From contig NZ_CADIKM010000025.1 in NCBI RefSeq assembly GCF_902859895.1, forward strand, positions 1-64,000: 64,000 bases of DNA. The letters run 5' to 3'. Below the pieces are notes generated by a model that saw nothing but the letters and a program-made list of their open reading frames with translations, did no database searches and was not told where the DNA came from. Within the stretch, counting starts at the first letter, position 1; every line of letters begins with the position of its first letter. The translations under genes and the position numbers were made by a program. The DNA is from Pararobbsia alpina (GTDB lineage: Bacteria; Pseudomonadota; Gammaproteobacteria; Burkholderiales; Burkholderiaceae). Shown here in pieces: positions 46,788 to 55,583 of the stretch.

Positions 46788-48685
46788 CCCTGCGCATAGC
46801 CATGGTGCGTCCTCCTCTTCGCAACCAGGCCGACGTGGAGGCGCTGGAGCGCGTGCCGCTGGTGGAGCGCCTGGAGCGTCCGGTCTCGAGCTATGCGGCG
46901 ATCGCGCGCCAGGCCGCGCGATCGCCGCATGCAACAGCCATCACCTTCGTGCCCACGGGTGACCCGGACGATGGCGAGCAGCGCTATGACTATGCGACGC
47001 TATTGACCCGTGTCACCCAGGCAGCCAATGCGTTGCACGGCCTGGGTGTCGAGCGGGGCGACGTCGTCTCGTACATGTTGCCCAATCTGCCCGAAACGCA
47101 TTTCGCGCTTTGGGGCGCAGAGGCCGTGGGCATCGTGAACCCGATCAACCCCTTCCTTGAGGTCGATCATATCGTCGGTATCCTGAAAGCCGCAAGCACA
47201 CGCGCGCTCGTGGCCCAGGGACGCCAGGCGACGTCGGGCGTGTGGGAGAAAGTCGAAGCGCTGCGTTCCCAGGTGCCGAGCCTCGCGACGGTTCTGCGTG
47301 TCGGCGGAGAAGGCGCCTGTCCCGACTGGGCGCAGGACTTCGACGCGCTGCTTGCGAAGCAACCGGTCGAGCCCGTGTTCCCGCTGCCCGCGGCGGATGG
47401 CAGTGACGTCGCTTCCTATTTTCATACGGGTGGTACGACTGGGACGCCGAAGCTTGCCCGCCGCACGCACTTCAATGAATCGGCCAACGCGTGGGCCGTC
47501 GCGTCCGCTCTCGACGTGGGTCCACAGGACACAGCGTTGTGCGGTCTGCCGCTGTTTCATTCGAATGCGATGATGGTGACCGGCTTGGCGCCGTTCAGCG
47601 TCGGGGCGCATGTCGTGTTGCTGTCCGAGAGCGGTTATCGCTCCGAGAGGACTCGCAAGTCGTTCTGGCGTTCGGTCCAGCGCTATCGGGCGACGCTGTT
47701 CAGCGCGGTGCCCACGGTGCTGTCCGCATTGCTGAGTGTGCCGCGCGACGGTGCGGACGTGGGGTCGCTGCGCTTCGCGATCTGTGGCGCCGCGCCGCTA
47801 TCGCCCGAACTGTTTCAGCGCTTCGAGCAAGCGTCCGGTCTCAAACTGCTCGAAGGCTACGGCATGACCGAAGCCACGTGCGTGAGTTCGATCAATCCAC
47901 GTGATGGCGATCGGCTGGCCGGTTCCATCGGCCTGCGTCTGCCTTATCAGGAAGTGAAGATCGTCGAGTTCCAGGGGCAGGGTGGCGGCATCATTCGCGA
48001 ATGCGAGGTGGACGAGATCGGCATCGTGCTGCTACGTGGACCGTATGTGTTTTCGGGCTATGTCAAGGCGAGCGACAACAAAAGTGTTTGCCTCGAGGAT
48101 GGCTGGCTCAACACGGGCGACCTGGGCCGCCGCGACGCCAAGGGCTATTTCTGGCTGACCGGTCGCGCCAAGGACCTGATCATCCGCGGCGGGCACAACA
48201 TCGATCCCGCCGTGATCGAAGAAGGCATGATGCGGCATCCGGCGGTGGACATTGCCGCCGCCGTAGGCATACCCGATGGACATGCGGGCGAGCTGCCGAT
48301 CGTCTATGTGACTCTGCGCGCCGGGGCAAGCACCAGCGCTGAGGAGCTGCTGGCGCACGCACGTAGCGTCATCACTGAACGTGCTGCCGTTCCGGTGCAG
48401 GTGCTCATTCTCGATGCGATGCCGCTGACGGCGGTCAGCAAGATTTTCAAACCCGCATTGCGGGAGAAAGCGATCGCGAAGGCACTGGTTGATACGGTCC
48501 GGCGCGTGTGTGGAGAGACGGTGAAAGTCGACGTCGAGGTCCGACCACATCCGAAGCTCGGGCTGGAATCCCACGTCAATGTGGTGCTTTCAGACATTGC
48601 GGATCGGAATCGGCTGATCGTGCAAACCGAAGCGGAACTCGGCCGCCTTTCCGTGCATTGGGTGACGAAGTGGTCGGTGGCGTGA
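46784..48685 (+). CDS. AMP-forming acyl-CoA synthetase
   Basis: 633 residues. The TTG at 46784 overlaps the SDR 2 stop; an ATG at 46802 (MVRPPLRNQADVE) is an equally good start and gives 627. ANL-family motifs: YFHTGGTTGTPKLARR (P-loop), EGYGMTEAT, WLNTGDLGRRDAKG, TGRAKDLIIRGGHNIDP, and the catalytic Lys in VSKIFKPAL. It activates a carboxylic acid to its CoA thioester with ATP and CoA. Last gene of the presumed operon; no acyl-CoA dehydrogenase or hydratase is included. Confidence 0.92.
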   Translation: MTLRIAMVRPPLRNQADVEALERVPLVERLERPVSSYAAIARQAARSPHATAITFVPTGDPDDGEQRYDYATLLTRVTQAANALHGLGVERGDVVSYMLPNLPETHFALWGAEAVGIVNPINPFLEVDHIVGILKAASTRALVAQGRQATSGVWEKVEALRSQVPSLATVLRVGGEGACPDWAQDFDALLAKQPVEPVFPLPAADGSDVASYFHTGGTTGTPKLARRTHFNESANAWAVASALDVGPQDTALCGLPLFHSNAMMVTGLAPFSVGAHVVLLSESGYRSERTRKSFWRSVQRYRATLFSAVPTVLSALLSVPRDGADVGSLRFAICGAAPLSPELFQRFEQASGLKLLEGYGMTEATCVSSINPRDGDRLAGSIGLRLPYQEVKIVEFQGQGGGIIRECEVDEIGIVLLRGPYVFSGYVKASDNKSVCLEDGWLNTGDLGRRDAKGYFWLTGRAKDLIIRGGHNIDPAVIEEGMMRHPAVDIAAAVGIPDGHAGELPIVYVTLRAGASTSAEELLAHARSVITERAAVPVQVLILDAMPLTAVSKIFKPALREKAIAKALVDTVRRVCGETVKVDVEVRPHPKLGLESHVNVVLSDIADRNRLIVQTEAELGRLSVHWVTKWSVA

Positions 48686-48823
48686 ATCACCTTGAGATCG
48701 TTTTGAACACAGATGATGACGCGCGGTGTGCTGGACAATGCGATTCAGCCGTTGCTGGCGCGGGCGCAGCCCGATCTGCCGGATGATGCCTTGCGCTAAA
48801 ATGCATCAACTGGGGGCAATTCG

Positions 48824-49618
48824 ATGAACGACCTGTACGGCTTGCAGCGAGGCGAGGCGCCCTTGCTGATTTCGATTCCGCATCTGGGCACACACATCCC
48901 GACCGATTTGCGCGACCGCTACTCGGATGTCGCGCTCACGCTAGTGGATACCGACTGGCATCTGGACCGCCTGTATGACTTTGCGGCGGAACTCGGCGCC
49001 ACTGTGCTCGGCGCACGAATCTCGCGTTACGTGATCGACCTGAACCGGCCGCCGAACGATGAGAGCCTGTATCCGGGGCAGACCACCACGGGCCTGTGTC
49101 CACGCGAAACGTTCCGCGGCGAACCGGTGTACAGAAACGGCTGCGAGCCGGACGCCGCCGAAAAGCAAGGGCGCGTCGAGAAATACTGGCAGCCGTATCA
49201 CGCTACGCTCACAGCGGAGTTGGCTCGTTTGAGAGAGCAGCACAAAAATGTGCTGCTATGGGAAGCGCATTCGATCGCGAGCGTTCTGCCGCGCCTCTTC
49301 GACAGCAAATTGCCGGATTTCAACCTGGGCACCCAGGACGGCCGCACGGCCGCGGCCGCGGTACAACATGCCGCAGAAAGCGCAGCCGCCGCGGGCGAAT
49401 TCACGTGGGTTGCGAACGGCCGCTTCAAGGGTGGCTACATCACGAGGCACTTCGGCTCGCCGCAAGCCGGCATCCATGCGATCCAGCTCGAGATGTGTCA
49501 GTCGACGTACATGAACGAAGTATCCCCGTTCAACTATGACGAAGCGCGCGCGGCCAAGGTGCAGCCTGTCGTGCGACGCATGGTCGAAGCATCGTTGCAC
49601 GCAGTTCAGGCGCTCTAG
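48824..49618 (+). CDS. hutG: N-formylglutamate amidohydrolase (HutG-like)
   Basis: 264 residues, start behind GGGGG. Family hallmarks: LLISIPHLGTHIPTD, DTDWHLDRLYDF, RYVIDLNRPPNDESLYPGQ, LWEAHSIAS, and the late QLEMCQSTYMNE. It hydrolyses N-formylglutamate to glutamate and formate, the last step of the five-step histidine pathway. No other hut gene is visible. A short frame just upstream (about 48717-48800) may be a remnant of the neighbour it was once linked to, but I do not recognise it. Confidence 0.9.
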   Translation: MNDLYGLQRGEAPLLISIPHLGTHIPTDLRDRYSDVALTLVDTDWHLDRLYDFAAELGATVLGARISRYVIDLNRPPNDESLYPGQTTTGLCPRETFRGEPVYRNGCEPDAAEKQGRVEKYWQPYHATLTAELARLREQHKNVLLWEAHSIASVLPRLFDSKLPDFNLGTQDGRTAAAAVQHAAESAAAAGEFTWVANGRFKGGYITRHFGSPQAGIHAIQLEMCQSTYMNEVSPFNYDEARAAKVQPVVRRMVEASLHAVQAL

Positions 49619-49633
49619 GGATACGCTGACCAA

Positions 49634-49696
49634 TACGCATCGCCTTCAGCAAGCACGCATCGTGCAGCAGAAATCAATTGATCAGCGAATCCCTAG
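49634..49696 (+). repeat. 63-bp direct repeat, copy A (left of acyltransferase)
   Basis: Matches 52154-52216 with about six mismatches in 63 bases; the last 31 bases (49666-49696, including AAATCAATTGATCAGCGAAT) are identical. It begins 15 bases after the hutG stop. Together with copy B it brackets the acyltransferase gene. Exact spacing is 2,520 bases. Confidence 0.85.
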
Positions 49697-49730
49697 CCGT
49701 GCTGAGCGAGACGACGACCTCGTTGACGGC

Positions 49731-51857
49731 TCAGAGAAGACCGCAAGGCTCCGATGACTCTGATCGCACTGAGTTGGAACTCAGGCAGCGGTGATTGCCA
49801 GGCATCCCTTCAATCGTGTTCGCTGCGTGGCCCTCGGCTCGCTGGGCGCGGCCAGAACTGACATCGTGGCCCGGTTGGGAGTCTCGCAGACGTGGAAGAG
49901 CAACGGCGGTTGGGTTGGATCCGTGGGGCTTCACACGAGCTTCCTCGATTTCGCGTTCCGACAGCGTGATCGCGGCTCGCAATTGTGGCTCAATGTACCG
50001 AATGCCAGCCTTGCTCAAGTGGTCGGTGTCAAGAAACAGGGCCCGGTCATCCCTGACACTGAAGCATTCCTTCGCAGAACAAAGAGAACTGAATGGCTCA
50101 ACTGTCATTACATCCCCGACAGTCAGCGACGGGGTGACAATCCGAGCAACCTCGTCGAGCAATTTGGCTTGCGATTCTCGTGACACAGTCATGTTGGGGA
50201 CAGCCTTGGCCGCCTGAAACTCCTTTCGGGCCCACATATGAGGGACATCGCCAAGAGGGTCTGGGACGGCGCCGAGAACCACCATGCGCCCGTTCCGAGC
50301 AGCTAGGACCTGTGCGATCTTCTTGAGCACGGAGCCTTCATAGTCCGCGTCATAACGTTTCCAGTCTCCAGCCACCACCACAAGAGAGATCGATGGGGTT
50401 TGTTCGAAGTATTTGAAAACGAAGTTCGCGTATTTCTCGCACCCGGGAAAATAGTCCGCGCCGGACCCCTTGAACGCAGTTCCAATGAAGGGTGGGCATC
50501 CTCCCTCCGACGCCAAGATTCCGGAAATTCCGATGTCTTTTAGAATCGACGACACGGTGGGTTGCAAGCCACCAGCGAACGAGTCGCCCCAAAGCATCGC
50601 GACAGGCGGGCGATTGCCGTCGAGGGTGCCGAGCACACAAAATTCACCCGCCGAATGTTGCACTCCGTTGGCATCGCGCATGCACTCGGCCGCGCGTGGA
50701 TTGGGCTCGTCGCGCGCTGCGATGGCGGGTTGAACATACACCGGCAGTCTTTGAGGCCATCCTTCAGTCCACGTGAGCACGCCAGAAAACACCAAACCCG
50801 CAGCAATAGTGCCGGCCAACCCGAATGCCAGGTGCCCGCTGCGTGCACGTCGACGAAGCGGTTGCTCAACGAGCGAATAGGAAGCCCAGCCGGCGACAAT
50901 CGATGCGATAAGGAGAATGATGATGTCGACAGGTGTCGGCACGACTCCGGTACGCTCGCGAAACGCCACCATTAACGGCCAGTGCCATAGATAGACGGAA
51001 TAGGAAATACTGCCAACAAACTGCAACGGCTGCAGGCCCAAAAGCCGAGCAATATAGCTTCGCTTTGTCACGACGATCAGCATCGTTCCTACCACCGGCA
51101 GCAGCGCGCGCCAGCCCGGATAGGGCATCGTCGAATCAAAGCCCGCAATACCACCGAGCAGAAGAATTGCACCGAGAGTGGCCAGGATGTTCGCGCGCGA
51201 CACACGTAGTTCGCGAGCACCGCAAAGTGCAGCGATGGAGCCCGCCATGAATTCCCATGCTCGGCTCCACAGGAGGTAGAACGCCGCCGGCTGATTAGCG
51301 GGTGTGTGCCAAATGCACCAGATCAGAGACATAGCAGCGAGGACAAAAAATAGTCCTCCCCCCAGGAGCCTCGAAAGCCCACGACCCTTGGGCCAGAACA
51401 CCCCACAGAGAACCGAGAAGATGAGGTAGAACTGCGATTCAACAGACAGCGACCATGTGTGCAGCAGAATGTTTTGTCGGGCATCCGGCGAGAAATATCC
51501 CGAATTGTCGACGAACGCGTAGTTCGAACGGATCAAAAGTGCCGATGTGGCGTCGCGAACGATGCGCTTATAATCGCCGGGCAAGTACGAGTAGGTTGCC
51601 CAGAACACGCAGGCACACAGCAACACGCAGAGAGCCGGGAAGATGCGGCGTAACCGATTCGAAAGAAAATTGATGGTTGAATAGCGCCCGGCTTCCAGTT
51701 CACCGCGCACGATGGTGGTCAAAAGATACCCAGAAACCACGAAGAAAACATCGACCCCTACAAATCCACCTTTGAAATAGGGAACGCCAAAGTGATAGAA
51801 CACGACCGCCAATACCGCGATGGCACGCAGGCCGTTTATGTCTTTCCTGAATTCCAA
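49731..51857 (-). CDS. Acyltransferase 3 (OafA-like) with C-terminal SGNH domain
   Basis: About 708 residues. The TTG at 51857 (then EFRKDINGLRAIAV) follows GGGGTAATTGGGG and matches the family start; the frame extends upstream to 51971 without homology. N-terminal acyltransferase-3 domain with about ten TM helices: YHFGVPYFKGGFVGVDVFFV, LLHTWSLSVESQFYL (catalytic/His motifs), YSVYLWHWPLM. C-terminal SGNH esterase-like domain: MLWGDSFAGGLQP (Ser) and DTDHLSKAG (Asp-x2-His). Such proteins O-acylate lipopolysaccharide or other surface glycans. The last 60 or so residues after TLSEREIEEAR look unrelated and may be read-through. GC is lower than the surroundings. Confidence 0.85.
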   Translation of the reverse strand: MEFRKDINGLRAIAVLAVVFYHFGVPYFKGGFVGVDVFFVVSGYLLTTIVRGELEAGRYSTINFLSNRLRRIFPALCVLLCACVFWATYSYLPGDYKRIVRDATSALLIRSNYAFVDNSGYFSPDARQNILLHTWSLSVESQFYLIFSVLCGVFWPKGRGLSRLLGGGLFFVLAAMSLIWCIWHTPANQPAAFYLLWSRAWEFMAGSIAALCGARELRVSRANILATLGAILLLGGIAGFDSTMPYPGWRALLPVVGTMLIVVTKRSYIARLLGLQPLQFVGSISYSVYLWHWPLMVAFRERTGVVPTPVDIIILLIASIVAGWASYSLVEQPLRRRARSGHLAFGLAGTIAAGLVFSGVLTWTEGWPQRLPVYVQPAIAARDEPNPRAAECMRDANGVQHSAGEFCVLGTLDGNRPPVAMLWGDSFAGGLQPTVSSILKDIGISGILASEGGCPPFIGTAFKGSGADYFPGCEKYANFVFKYFEQTPSISLVVVAGDWKRYDADYEGSVLKKIAQVLAARNGRMVVLGAVPDPLGDVPHMWARKEFQAAKAVPNMTVSRESQAKLLDEVARIVTPSLTVGDVMTVEPFSSLCSAKECFSVRDDRALFLDTDHLSKAGIRYIEPQLRAAITLSEREIEEARVKPHGSNPTAVALPRLRDSQPGHDVSSGRAQRAEGHAANTIEGMPGNHRCLSSNSVRSESSEPCGLL

Positions 51858-52036
51858 ACCCCAATTACCCCGTAGTTTGCCGCGCGCGATTAAAAATGAC
51901 TCGCGCCAGACCAGTTTCTTTATTGATGTGTAACTAGTTATTATCTCACAAACGTCACTACGCGCACTCAAGGCGATTCACGGCCAGTCTGGATCTTTGC
52001 TCGCTTTCCACGAAGGTTAAAAATGAACGGCGATTG

Positions 52037-52058
52037 TTTGCACACATGTCTGTGCAAA
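52037..52058. promoter_or_regulatory. Palindrome upstream of the acyltransferase gene
   Basis: Perfect inverted repeat TTTGCACA / TGTGCAAA with a 6-base spacer, about 180 bases before the acyltransferase start. The form (two 8-bp half-sites, 14-base centre distance) fits a dimeric repressor operator. Confidence 0.4.
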
Positions 52059-52153
52059 ACGGCCAATTGATGAGGTCCCGTCGCGTTTTGCATCTTCCTC
52101 ATCGCGTACTCGGCACTTGCAAAGCTGCGTTGCTTCATGTCCGTACCGTTATG

Positions 52154-52216
52154 TACGCATCGATTTCAGCATGCATGCAACGTGTAGCAGAAATCAATTG
52201 ATCAGCGAATCCCTAG
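52154..52216 (+). repeat. 63-bp direct repeat, copy B (right of acyltransferase)
   Basis: Same orientation as 49634-49696; identical over 52186-52216. Sequences outside the repeats are unrelated to each other. Confidence 0.85.
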
Positions 52217-52425
52217 TGGGAGTTCGTGCAAGCGGCGCTATTGACGCTGGGGAAGCGGCGAGACGAAAGGACAGACGGATGAGCAATTATGAGATGAGCG
52301 TTGCGATGCGTCGCAGCGCCGAGCCGAGGCCGGCTTCAATCGATGTCGGAACAATCGCACCGGCTTCCACCGGCGCGGCTCCCCGCTGACGCTGCACAAT
52401 TGGCAAGTTGAAAGCGCCCTGCCTG

Positions 52426-53556
52426 CTATTGTTTCCCGTCCCAGCGTCCCGGATATCCTGGTAGATCCTGGCAGCCGCAGAGACTGTAGTGAAGCGGCGG
52501 CATGCGCTCATCGATGTATTTCGTCAACGTATCCTGGGTGATCGCCGGCTGCGGCAGGATCCATTCAGGTCCGGGAACCGGCTTTCCGTCAAGGACGTCG
52601 ATCGCGCCGATGATCGCCGTACGCCACTGATAGGTTGGATAGGACGGAGCGATCGCAGTCAGCTTGTCTTTTTTCCATTGACGCAAGAAGTCCTGCTGGT
52701 CTTCACCGCTGATCACCGGATAGGGCAGGCCAGCGTCCTCGAAGGCCTCGAGCGCGGCAGTCGAAGTGTCGCCGGCATCCATCCAGATCGCATCGATCTT
52801 CTTGCCGCGATTGATGTAATCCTCAACGATCGCCTTTGTCTTGGCGCGGTCGCTTCCGGTGAATTCGGAACCGATGACGTTCAAGCCGGCCTCATCGAAA
52901 ATCCGCTTGGCGGCTGAATAACGCGTCTCCAGTACATCGACCCCGGGCATGATGCGCAACGCCAGGACGTTATCGCCCTTCTTCAACTTGCTGGCGATGA
53001 ATCTGCCGGAGGTGATGCCCCAGCCGTACCCACCCACTGGATGGATGTAGGTGATCGGACATTTTGTATTGACGCCTCGGTCGAACACGATGACTGGCAG
53101 CTTCGTACAGGCGGCCTCCACGGCAGGGGTCACTGCGGCGGTCGTATTCGGAGACACGATCAGAGCGTCGCATTTGCCGCCGCTGACCAGCGATTCGATG
53201 TCGGAGATCTGCTTGTCGTCCTTGCCTTCCGCGTCAACGACAATCAGTTGCTTGATACGGTCCTTGTGCAGCTCCGCCTCTGCCTGAAGGTTCTTCAGGC
53301 CAACGACGCGCCAGGGATTGAAGACGCCGGCGTTCGAAAAGCAAAGGGTGACCGGGCCATTCTTCTTGTACTTCGTCGTTTCGATCATGCTGCCGCCTAA
53401 ATGCTGCGCCCAAGGCTGACCTTGCGGTCCCAGGGGTGTCGTCGACAATTCCGCCAGCTGTTTCTGGAACTGCGCGGTATCGTCGAACCCCTGTGCGTGA
53501 GTGGCGGCAGCGCATGCCAGTGCCAGCATCGCTGCGATAGTCGCTCTGAAATGCAT
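52426..53556 (-). CDS. Sugar ABC transporter substrate-binding protein (galactofuranose/ribose type)
   Basis: 376 residues. Signal peptide 1-22 (ALACAAATHA-QG); start behind AAGGAGACGAAGC. Peripla_BP_4 fold: VTLCFSNAGVFNPWRVVGLK, CDALIVSPNTTAAV, LPVIVFDRGVNTKCP, DAIWMDAGDTSTAALEAF. It belongs with the two permeases, ATPase and epimerase that precede it in the same transcript. Two permeases plus one double ATPase is the layout of the YtfQRT-YjfF galactofuranose importer, but the epimerase suggests a ketohexose or its epimer as the actual sugar. Confidence 0.9.
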   Translation of the reverse strand: MHFRATIAAMLALACAAATHAQGFDDTAQFQKQLAELSTTPLGPQGQPWAQHLGGSMIETTKYKKNGPVTLCFSNAGVFNPWRVVGLKNLQAEAELHKDRIKQLIVVDAEGKDDKQISDIESLVSGGKCDALIVSPNTTAAVTPAVEAACTKLPVIVFDRGVNTKCPITYIHPVGGYGWGITSGRFIASKLKKGDNVLALRIMPGVDVLETRYSAAKRIFDEAGLNVIGSEFTGSDRAKTKAIVEDYINRGKKIDAIWMDAGDTSTAALEAFEDAGLPYPVISGEDQQDFLRQWKKDKLTAIAPSYPTYQWRTAIIGAIDVLDGKPVPGPEWILPQPAITQDTLTKYIDERMPPLHYSLCGCQDLPGYPGRWDGKQ

Positions 53557-53613
53557 GCTTCGTCTCCTTGTGCCGGTGAACCGGCGTTTTATCGCTTGGC
53601 CGTCCGGCAAGCG

Positions 53614-54600
53614 TCAGGTTTTCCGTCGGTCCCGCCAGGCACTCGCGCCGACTGCCGTAATCAGGATCAATCCCTGAATGCTGTCGCGCAACGCCTGTGG
53701 CAGGCCGGCGAGATTAAGCAGTGTAAAAAGGGTGAACAAACTGAGTGCACCGAAGAGCGCGCTCCAGATCGTGCCGCGCCCGCCCAGCAATTGGGCACCG
53801 CCCACGACGCAGGCGGCGATCGCCTGCAACTCGAACCCGTTGCCGGCATTCACGGAGACACCCGAAAACCCGCCAACGAGGATGCCGGCTGTCACCGCAG
53901 CGAGTGCCGAAACCACGAACGCGGTAATACGTGTGGCCGCAACCTGCATCCCGGCGAGTTCCGCCGCGCGCGCATTGTCGCCAACGGCGATCGCTCGCTT
54001 GCCATAGACCGTGCCGTGCAACCCCCAGCCGGCGATCATCATGAAAACGATGAGCACGATGACCGCGATCGGCAAGGTTCCGATCAGCCAGACATCGCGC
54101 GCGACGAAACGGCCAAGATCACGAAAATTGTCCGGCAGGTCACCACGCGCCGCACCGCCAGACCATGCAAGCGCCAGGCCCTTGATCAGCAGCATGGTGC
54201 CGAGCGTCGTGACAATCGACGGTACCTTCAGGAAGGCAACCACTATCCCGTTGACCAGGCCGATGGCAAGACCCATCAGGTAAAGCACGCCAATCATCGG
54301 CCAGGTCGCATTCGGATCACCGTTCACGAGAATCGAGGCGGCGAGGACAACGAGCGTGACGACGGCCCCCATCGAAAGATCGAAGCCTCCCGTCAGAATG
54401 ACATAGAGTTGTCCGCTTGCCAGAATGATCAACGGCGCCGCGCGGCGCAGAAAGTTCATGAAGAGACCCGCTTGCAGATAGCTTGGCTGCAAGATCGCGA
54501 TGCCGGCATAAAGCAGAAGAAAAATGACCAAACCGAAATTGATAGCGGGGATCGAGAAGACAGGCCGTCGCGACGGCGTGGCGTGCGGGATGAGTGTCAT
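53614..54600 (-). CDS. Sugar ABC transporter permease 2 (RbsC/YjfF-like)
   Basis: 328 residues, polytopic BPD_transp_2 permease: VILTGGFDLSMGAVVTL, VTTLGTMLLIKGLALAW, VGDNARAAELAGMQVAATRI, GGAQLLGGRGTIWSALFG. The start overlaps the stop of permease 1 (ATGA). Forms a heterodimeric channel with it. Confidence 0.92.
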   Translation of the reverse strand: MTLIPHATPSRRPVFSIPAINFGLVIFLLLYAGIAILQPSYLQAGLFMNFLRRAAPLIILASGQLYVILTGGFDLSMGAVVTLVVLAASILVNGDPNATWPMIGVLYLMGLAIGLVNGIVVAFLKVPSIVTTLGTMLLIKGLALAWSGGAARGDLPDNFRDLGRFVARDVWLIGTLPIAVIVLIVFMMIAGWGLHGTVYGKRAIAVGDNARAAELAGMQVAATRITAFVVSALAAVTAGILVGGFSGVSVNAGNGFELQAIAACVVGGAQLLGGRGTIWSALFGALSLFTLFTLLNLAGLPQALRDSIQGLILITAVGASAWRDRRKT

Positions 54601-55583
54601 GCGACATGTTCCTTGTTGCCCACGGCGTGGACCGCGACCGCCGCAATCACGATGGCGCCGCGTAGCACTTGCTTGACGAAGGCATCCACGCCAAGCATGT
54701 TGAAGCTTGCGTCCAGGCTGGCAAAGAGCAGTACGCCGGCCATCGTTCCGGCCACTCCACCCTTGCCACCGGCGAGAATCGTGCCGCCGACAACGGTGAC
54801 GGCGATCGATTCCAGATCGTAGATCCCGTCGCGCCCGACCCGAGGCGTACCGGACTGCAGTCGTGCAGCGAGATAGAGTCCGGTGATACCGGCGAACAGG
54901 CTGGCGATCAGATGCGCACTGAGCACGACGCGCTCGGTCCGTATTCCGGCCATGCGTGCGCCTTCAGGACTGCCGCCGACAGAATAAATGCGAGCACCAA
55001 AGACCGTGCCGGACAGTAGACGAGAAGCACCGATGGCAAGGATGGCCAGCAAGAAGACCGGATACGGAATATCGAAGAGGCTGCCATAGGCGAATGCCTC
55101 AAACTGCGGCGCAACGGAGCCCGGCATGGAGGAAAACCCGGTGGACAACACGCCCTGCATGACCAGGCCGGTACCGAGCGTCGCGATCAGCGAATTGATG
55201 CGTCCATAAGCCACCAACATGCCGTTCACCCATCCTGCAACGAGGCAAACGAGAAGGCAGACGACGATCGCTGGAACCATCATGCTCGACTCGCCATGCA
55301 TGATGAAAGAAGCCAGCACCGCAACGACGCTGATCAAGGCCGCGACGGAGAGATCGATCGAACCGACGAGAATGACAAACGTCTGGCCCAGCCCTACAAG
55401 CCCGAGCGCCACCATGCGCTGCAACAGACCGGTCAGGCCGTTCAGGCTCAGTTGATTCACTTCCCCGGTCACGATCGCGGTGCAGGCATAGATGGCCAGG
55501 GAAATAAGAAGCAGGGCGGATGCAAAGGAGAACCGAAACGGTCGTCCGAAGCGCATCGCTCGTGGATAAGCTTCGATGGTCAT
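54597..55583 (-). CDS. Sugar ABC transporter permease 1 (RbsC/YtfT-like)
   Basis: 328 residues: VILVGSIDLSVAALISV, SLIATLGTGLVMQGV, VGGSPEGARMAGIRTERV, GTILAGGKGGVAGTMAGV. Its start overlaps the ATPase stop by 4 bases. Same length as permease 2 and clearly a distant paralogue. Confidence 0.92.
   Translation of the reverse strand: MTIEAYPRAMRFGRPFRFSFASALLLISLAIYACTAIVTGEVNQLSLNGLTGLLQRMVALGLVGLGQTFVILVGSIDLSVAALISVVAVLASFIMHGESSMMVPAIVVCLLVCLVAGWVNGMLVAYGRINSLIATLGTGLVMQGVLSTGFSSMPGSVAPQFEAFAYGSLFDIPYPVFLLAILAIGASRLLSGTVFGARIYSVGGSPEGARMAGIRTERVVLSAHLIASLFAGITGLYLAARLQSGTPRVGRDGIYDLESIAVTVVGGTILAGGKGGVAGTMAGVLLFASLDASFNMLGVDAFVKQVLRGAIVIAAVAVHAVGNKEHVA

Larger units (their letters stand above)
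51972..52425. other. Region upstream of the acyltransferase with repeat copy B
   Basis: About 450 bases. It holds an AT-rich promoter-like stretch, the palindrome at 52037-52058 and repeat copy B. Frames after the repeat (to 52390) are unrecognised and not called. Confidence 0.5.

Noticed and set aside
49634-52216. Insertion-sequence reading of the 63-bp repeats
   Set aside because: The repeats are direct, not inverted, and no transposase frame lies between them. Two solo ends of an unknown element remain possible, but I could not show it.
53401-54822. 473-codon + strand frame opposite sugar permease genes
   Set aside because: Antisense shadow; the real permeases on the other strand carry full family motifs.
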